A stretch of DNA of 64,000 nucleotides from assembly GCA_964017155.1 (NCBI GenBank), contig OZ024866.1, forward strand, positions 20,507,826 to 20,571,825, written 5' to 3'. Within the stretch, counting starts at the first letter, position 1. Each line of letters opens with the position of its first letter. The translations under genes and the position numbers were made by a program. The notes under the pieces are model-generated. The model was not told where the DNA came from. It saw only the letters and a program-made list of their open reading frames with translations, and did not search any database. The stretch comes from Oasisia sp. SBJ-2009. Lineage: Eukaryota; Annelida; Polychaeta; Sabellida; Siboglinidae. This document shows positions 25,106 through 64,000 of the stretch, piece after piece.

Positions 25106-27339
25106 AAAAAAAAAAAACAGATATTGTCAGTTATGTCTTGAAAGTGAGTGTAAATGGTGTCATGTGTGTTTGGCGCCCATTTCAGGTCATCAGGCACACT
25201 TGAAAGTTCGTAAACTAGCTTAACAGTTAACATCCATGTGTCCACCAAAACATGTGTGACTGGCAATAATGTTATCCTGCATAAAGCCCTGGAAATACAT
25301 AATAAATAAATGTCACCAAACCTCCACATGCATTTAGTGTAAACACAGTAAAGACATGTACTGTCTGTGTTACAAGTATATACCTGTGTGGCCAGATTTA
25401 GGCAGCTTATTCCGGGATATGTGACATGTTAGAAGGAACCTGGCAAGCAGCCAAAACATACACCATTGCAGTCTGTAATCTTATTCTGCAAGCAAACATT
25501 TAGTAATATTACGCCTATACATGTTGTAATAACATTTAGATAAGCTGACATGGGATTATTAGTAATGATGTACAACACCAGTTACGCATGAGTCACTTCC
25601 ACACCTTTCTTTATTACACGGCTTAATTAAATAAATTAATACTTCGAACTGCTTGAACCTGACTGCTTCCAATGCCAGCCATCTAAAACCAACGATTTAC
25701 AGAACGTACGGTCCTACATCAACTTGGTTTATTCAACTTTATTGGCAACACCGACTAATCTAATGTTTCCACTTTGGGACACAATGAAATGTAATACCAT
25801 TAGCCGTGACATTTCATAAGAATCAAATTGCCCAATAAATATTTATAATGTTTTGCGCATAAACGCAGCGTGAAAGCTTGTAATTATGAGAAGCGACTCT
25901 TGGTGTGGATGAGGAGAAACAGATCAATACACGGGAGTGCAATCAGAACATTAGCACTTTGTGTGCAATCTCAGATCAAACTTGACGACATCTGACTGTG
26001 ACACAGAGCCAACTGTAACAGTGATACTAGTGTTACTGTTACTGTGCTACTTGTTACAACTGTCAGGGGAAGCTCAAACATACCCCACCAGTGCCCTGGT
26101 ATATGATATCACAAATGACTTGACTATTATTATTAATAACAATGGGGGGTCTGCATTATGTAAGAGTTTACATTTTGTTCAACTGATCTCATTCTGGTTA
26201 CAAGTGTGTATTATTGTTTGTTGTTTATATGACTGATTAGTTGTAATAATAATATGCCGGTAGGTAGGAATTTATATAAAATCATAAATTAAATAAAACT
26301 ATAAAATATAAATTAAAACAACTATAAATAGTGTAAATCGACAGATTTGTAAGTGTATATTACGTTTTGCTGACAACAAGTAAACACATTCTGATTCTGA
26401 CATATATAAGATAAATTCTGACATCACATACACAATACTGTAGTAACTTTAGTATTAAATGATGGCTTCGACACAAAATAACTTTAGTTATAACAGGACA
26501 TAACTATTGATAACAAATGGCTGACCAGTCTGAAAAAAGATAACTTTTGTAATCAGAGGACATGAGTCACATGACTATTCATAATAAAGAGTGGATGAGA
26601 CACAAAATAACATCCGTTATCACAAAAGACATTCATGACTACTATAGTCTACTAATAATACGACTGGTCTGACATAAGATAGTAATTTTATAAATTGTGA
26701 ATAACCCATGTTCTCTATTGGATAATGAAACAAGTGTTGTCATACTTCTTAAAATATTAGCATGTCATCCGATCGAAACCACAGCCTATATAGTGGTATT
26801 ATGCACACAAAAAATGTAGAAAGAACCTGGTACAATATCCTCAATGATAAATGACCACACAACCAATACAACAGTCGTTCCCTATCGTTGTTCACATAAC
26901 ATGACTAACCACAGTAAACAACAACTCCCTGTCATCATGAGGTAAGACACAGGGAGAAGCGAGTAAGTCGTTTGCATATGCACACATTCACGGACCACTG
27001 GTTGCCAGTCTACAGACTGTCATGTTTGTACACAAACACACACCGCTGATAAGACAGCACACAAACAAGATGAACATCCCATTGCACTGCACTAAGTGTG
27101 TCACTCCAAGCATGTGTATGCATTGCACAGCCCCTCCACCTCCCGCCTTCCCCACCTCCCCTCATCCCATACCTACAGATGTATGTCTGCTAGATTAGTC
27201 ATGCCAGGCCAGGGAGAGACCACTAAGACATTGCTGGACTGCCTCTGTGGGACAGCCTGCACACTGCTTCAGGGCAGCCACCAACTGCTGTGATTGATTT
27301 GAACCAGAATAGTCTGAGCTCAACACAGATGTGTGGCTA

Positions 27340-28420
27340 GGCCAGCTACATACTGAAGCACATTCGCACCACCCAAATGTTTAATGCTACAACTAATGTA
27401 TACCTGCTTGAACGCCATGCAAATGTTTCATCCTAGAATGTATCTGAATGAACATAATCCTAGTCTTACGTTCTCTCAAAGAATCATAGACATTCTAAAG
27501 GATAGTGTATCGAATTTCTAGGCCTGCATCTGAAACAATCTGCACCTAAATGTTAACTCTTGAATGAATGTCTGCTTGTGAGATTGCCACCCTAAATATT
27601 TCATCCATGAATGGACACCCAGCCGCCTGCTTGAATGCAATTCAAACGTATTATCTTACAGTGACTAATTTATTGAATGCGCCACCAGTTGCTTGTTTAA
27701 TCCTAGAATTAATCTAGGCAGACCTATCAGAAAACCACCAAAATGTCATCCATTAAATGCCAACAGTACAAGAACAAGACTCAAATGCACATTCCTAGAA
27801 ACTAATGTCACTAAAACATTTAATCCTAGAAATGATGTATTCTTACCCAATCAAATGTTTAATCTTAGAATGAATGCACACCTTGCAAAATGCCAATTGC
27901 ACATCAATTGATGTGTCATCTTACCATCCTAGAATGAAAACATTAATTTTTAATCTACTTGCTAACCAGAATTATGTGTGTCTTCCTAGAATATTATATG
28001 CCTACCAAAATGCCACCCATTTAAATGTTTTAACTTAGAATGAATACAACTACCAGAACAATATCCATCTGAAAGTTTCTTCATAGAATACATGATCTAC
28101 GTGTCTATTGAAATGCCCACCCAAAGGATTCATCTTAGAATTAATATATATTCCTTTAGAAACATAACACTGTTGTAAATGTCTTCTCTTCAAAATGATA
28201 GCCTGTTTCTTGACTGAAACACTGCATAAACTATTATAATCATATCGTGGAAGTATGCCTACATTATTCAAATCCCACTAGCACCCAACATGTTTCATCC
28301 TAGAATGTCTGTATGTCTGCTAGGACATTCCCAAACGTTTTCTCGCAGACCAGGCAGAACAAGAGCACGCCTTGCAAAATGCCATCCAAATGTGTCACCC
28401 TGCATGAATGCATGCAGTGC
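27340..28420. repeat. Highly decayed tandem array, unit roughly 46-60 bp
   Basis: Blocks such as CCAAATGTTT(C/A)ATCCTAGAATG and CTGCTTGAATGCCA return about 18-20 times with variable spacing. It looks like an old minisatellite that is no longer homogenised. Short open frames here are not genes. Confidence 0.7.
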
Positions 28421-28562
28421 TTGCCAGAATTTCCCACAGAGTTCCTATTATATCTGAAGAAAGAATCTGTCAGAACATTGTACTGGGATGCGGGTGAGTA
28501 CCTAGTTGGCATCCTACATACAGTTGCCAGTCCCTAGGCTGCTATTTAAAGCAGTTTACCTT

Positions 28563-28756
28563 ATCTGAGAATGAGATAAATGGGTAGCCCTGGCACAATC
28601 ATGATAAAAAACAAAAACGTTTTTAACCCAGCAGTGTGCATAATTACACAGTAGTCTCAGCCCTTATCAGTACAGCCTGCCTACTGAAAAGAACACTACC
28701 TAGCCAGTAATATGGGCCAAACTAGCGTCAAATTACATGTCTTCCTGTGCTGTTTT
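28563..28756 (+). repeat. 194-bp duplicated segment, copy 1
   Basis: Identical to 30224-30417 except for two substitutions (GGGTAGCCC/GGGAAGCCC and CTTATCAG/CTTACCAG). It lies inside MAP1-like intron 1. No terminal inverted repeat or clear target-site duplication was seen. Confidence 0.97.
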
Positions 28757-29389
28757 ACATGCCTCATTAGTCAATAAGCACCAGACAGACATAATAATGG
28801 GTTAATTGGAATAGTGAAAACATTTTCATAAACACTAGAACTTTTAGATTTTTTCAAAAAAATGTAATGCAACATTCAATCATTTTAGGAAAATAATTTA
28901 TCACAATTTAATATAGGCCTTCGTTTAATATATTTTATTATTATCAACATGTTTATTGTTTTTTGGCATCCACTGTGAATGGAACACTATTGTTTAAATA
29001 AAAGAAGTAAAAACTATCTTTGCAAATGGGATAAGATCTGCAAATTAATGGTTAAACTGAATAACTTTTTTATTATTAATAAATTGTTATTAATGATTGT
29101 CTAAGGACGATAATTACTGCAACTGTCTTTTGTCGCACTCGAAATGGCAAATAGGCTAAACAATGCCATATGACCATAATACATAGATTTTGTTTTTAAC
29201 AAAGTCGAAGTAGACCCATAATTATTATATATAAAAAATGAGAACCGATCGTTAAACAATTGGTACAAAAAATCATGCCGAGTTTAAAATATAGTAATTT
29301 CGTAATGGACTAATGCTTCATTCAAAATATTCTTTAATATATTCTTTTATGAAATGCATTGTGTCTACAAAGCCTGCTACTGTGCCTCT

Positions 29390-29520
29390 GTGCCCATGGA
29401 CACGCTGAGTCTATCCGGGCCGGGCCAGACTCGCCTTTGCGGCGGCCGAGTCAGCAGCCAACAGCCGGCATCTGAATAAGGCGGCAGACCGGCGCGCTTG
29501 CGGTTCTCTTGCAATTGCAC
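29390..29520. promoter_or_regulatory. CpG-rich segment next to MAP1-like exon 1
   Basis: The only markedly GC- and CpG-rich stretch nearby (for example GGGCCGGGCC, GCGGCGGCCGAG and GACCGGCGCGC). It lies just downstream of the exon 1 donor, at the start of the MAP1-like intron. It may be part of the promoter or of the 5' regulatory intron; this is inferred from composition only. Confidence 0.45.
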
Positions 29521-29536
29521 TAAACTACGCCCTTAC

Positions 29537-29672
29537 CTTCAGTAATTTCCTTCAGTATCAAGTCCCTGTGATCGGTGGTAAAAGGTTCTCCTACCACCAG
29601 TAGAAGTGCGCTTTTAGATAAGTCTGTCATGTCGGTTTTCAACGTGCCTGCTGCACCGTCCGCTGCTTCCAT
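29537..29672 (-). CDS. MAP1: MAP1/futsch-like protein, coding exon 1
   Basis: Minus-strand exon with the start codon at 29672-29670 in a strong context (A at -3, G at +4). It ends with a GAA G|GTAAGG donor (29536-29531). The peptide starts MEAADGAAGTLKTDMTDLS and continues with SALLLVVGEPF and TDHRDLILKEITEG. An LLLVVGE strand followed by a helix ending in G-(L/I)-R-(T/S)-W-D is the hallmark of the N-terminus of MAP1B, MAP1S and futsch. The WD part is supplied by exon 2 at 10993, and the phase (1) fits. The frame stays open upstream to an ATG at 29867, but that stretch lacks family resemblance, so I prefer the 29672 start. The gene is head to head with UBA6. Confidence 0.8.
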
Positions 29673-31017
29673 CTTCACGATTTTGAGACTTGACAGGTGA
29701 CGTAATACTAAAGGAATGATATGTGTTACAGTAGTCCTGATTGGACAATATATTCTTAGACCATGTGGCTTGGCCAATGAAATGTGTTGTAGTATCTGCT
29801 TCATAAAACTGCACTTCCTGTTGTGGTCATGTTTCGCGTGTGTTGGTTTTGACGGGAAATTTTGCAAAGACTTTAACCGATGCTCACCAACAATATATTT
29901 TTTATTTAGTGTAGCAACCTCAAAAGTAAGTTAGGTACAACAAATACGTCCAATATGTTTAACAAAAAGTGTTTGTAAAACCAAACATTAGGCTGTATCT
30001 ATCGGTTTTGCCGTCGATGACGATGATAACTCAACTGTCAGTGTCAGTCTGTGACAGTCGGGTGTCAGTGTTTATGATTCAGTGAGTGAGACTGAATGAG
30101 TGAGTCACACTTTTGCTTCAGTCACCACCACTGACTTTGTCTTTGGCAACGTGAGACATGAAACTTCATCAGCGCTAGCTTTTGCTTATTTACGTGTAAT
30201 ATGCGACGGATGATCTCGGCTCAATCTGAGAATGAGATAAATGGGAAGCCCTGGCACAATCATGATAAAAAACAAAAACGTTTTTAACCCAGCAGTGTGC
30301 ATAATTACACAGTAGTCTCAGCCCTTACCAGTACAGCCTGCCTACTGAAAAGAACACTACCTAGCCAGTAATATGGGCCAAACTAGCGTCAAATTACATG
30401 TCTTCCTGTGCTGTTTTTGATTGTTTTTGATTTCGATTCTCAATTGAATTATCAGAATTATCTATCACATGCAAGTTTCTTTGTTTGGGTTTAAGTGTGA
30501 TTTTTTAAGCTAAACTTTGCAACAGAAAAGGTACCAACTAATATATTTAATTATGCACTGGTCATAATTAACCATCAGTAAATCCCAAAGCCATAATGCA
30601 CTGTTTGCATGCAGGTTTGATTGATGCACAAACCACACATTGTGCCATATGACATGCAGATACTACATATGTGCCTATCATATTCAGTGTATAATGTGTG
30701 TAGCTGTGAGATGTGAGCATTGACAACAAATCTTGACTTTGACATCGCACACAGTCTGGTCGGTCATCACACACATATATACAAACAACCACATACATAT
30801 ATTCACACATTTATATGCACACACATGTTACAATACATACACATCTGTACATGCAAGCAATCGTGTGCAAACATGCACATATGAGGGCATACACACATGC
30901 TAACATACAATAAGAATAATATAAAAGTTTGAACATAAATTAAAATCACAACTTCTTGGTTTCAGGTGAAGTTGCCGAAAGTGAATGAGAACAGTGAGAA
31001 TAAAAAGAGACGTAACC
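29673..31017. promoter_or_regulatory. Divergent interval between MAP1-like and UBA6 start codons
   Basis: The 1345 bp between the two start codons must hold both 5' UTRs and at least part of both promoters. A TGACGTAA (CRE-like) lies at about 29698, an ATTGG (inverted CCAAT) at about 29741 and a CCAAT at about 29774. A consensus donor AAAA|GTAAGT at about 29924 and the acceptor TTGGTTTCAG ending at 30965 suggest that the UBA6 5' UTR is spliced. Transcription starts cannot be fixed from sequence alone. Confidence 0.45.
30224..30417 (+). repeat. 194-bp duplicated segment, copy 2
   Basis: Differs from 28563-28756 by two substitutions in 194 bases. This copy lies between the divergent start codons, within the presumed UBA6 5' region. 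The two copies are in direct orientation with their starts 1661 bp apart, and they flank MAP1-like exon 1. Confidence 0.97.
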
Positions 31018-63599
<32,582 letters not shown>

Positions 63600-64000
63600 G
63601 TGAGTAACCATGTTGATCTCTGTGACACATTCACGGTGAAATGTGGCATGTGGCAAAACTTAACTAATATAAATGATACAAAATGCGTTTCCGGCCCACA
63701 GCGAAACTTTTTGATCCCGAAATTTTAATAATCAATTTATAATCATTTGACATATGATACAAACTCTAAAAAACAACTGTGAATGAAAAAGGAACAGCAT
63801 TTCTGTTCTTCCAAAGGTCGGAGGTGAATCCCTGGAAGTGTTGTCCCCAAGATGCAAGTGATCCAGCCAGAAAGTCATAACATACACACTGTAAATAAAG
63901 TTCAAGATACCTCTCCAAATCCACTGTGTTACCCTACGGAGCTTTCACTGTTTTCTCGAGACTTTCATCAGCGTTGGCCCACTGGTTACTTGGTCGTCAT
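63600..64000 (+). other. UBA6: Start of UBA6 intron 29
   Basis: No further exon or repeat was recognised up to the window end. Confidence 0.6.

Larger units (their letters stand above)
10994..29536 (-). other. MAP1: MAP1-like intron 1 (18.5 kb)
   Basis: This interval separates the two MAP1-like exons. It contains the repeats listed separately. I saw no exon with matching splice sites in between. The stretches 10994-13977, 14027-17218, 17267-18787, 20991-22401 and 23380-27339 hold no recognised gene; the open frames there (for example the overlapping 105-codon frames near 15230-15563) resemble nothing I know. Confidence 0.6.

Noticed and set aside
29673..29867. Upstream extension of the MAP1-like protein to an ATG at 29867
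   Set aside because: The added residues have no family resemblance, and the 29672 ATG has a strong start context.

Overview
The window is nuclear DNA from an animal. Every gene I can support is split by GT-AG introns, coding DNA makes up only about 4 percent of the sequence, and the rest is AT-rich intron and intergenic DNA. That DNA is loaded with micro- and minisatellites, SINE-like repeats, LINE 3' fragments and non-autonomous DNA transposons. UBA6 together with a futsch/MAP1-type gene and this repeat style suggests a marine invertebrate, perhaps a mollusc or another lophotrochozoan. The sequence itself does not settle the taxon.

Two genes lie head to head. On the minus strand, a MAP1/futsch-family microtubule-associated protein gene starts at 29672. 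Only its first two coding exons are visible (29672-29537 and 10993-10895), separated by an 18.5 kb intron; the gene continues beyond the left end. On the plus strand, UBA6 (the E1 enzyme for ubiquitin and FAT10-type modifiers) starts at 31018. It runs through 29 coding exons (841 codons, all reading in phase across the junctions) to the right end, where the C-terminal part is cut off. The start codons are about 1.35 kb apart, so the interval probably holds a divergent promoter region.

Layout: 1-10894 is the presumed second intron of the MAP1-like gene, with repeats and no recognised gene. 10895-29672 holds the two MAP1-like exons and the long intron between them. 29673-31017 is the divergent interval, containing one copy of a 194-bp near-identical duplication. 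31018-63599 is UBA6. 63600-64000 is the start of UBA6 intron 29.

The most unusual feature is the minisatellite load of UBA6. Introns 8, 9, 17, 19, 20, 21, 23, 25 and 28 each hold a tandem array with a different unit of 18 to 47 bp. In four of them the array directly overlaps a splice site, so that the 5' donor (introns 9 and 19) or the 3' acceptor with the first exon bases (introns 20 and 25) is itself part of the repeat unit and is present in about 19 to 47 copies. Three of these four arrays would truncate or frameshift the protein if a neighbouring copy were used. In the fourth (intron 25) the repeats contain no stops, so an in-frame insertion is possible.
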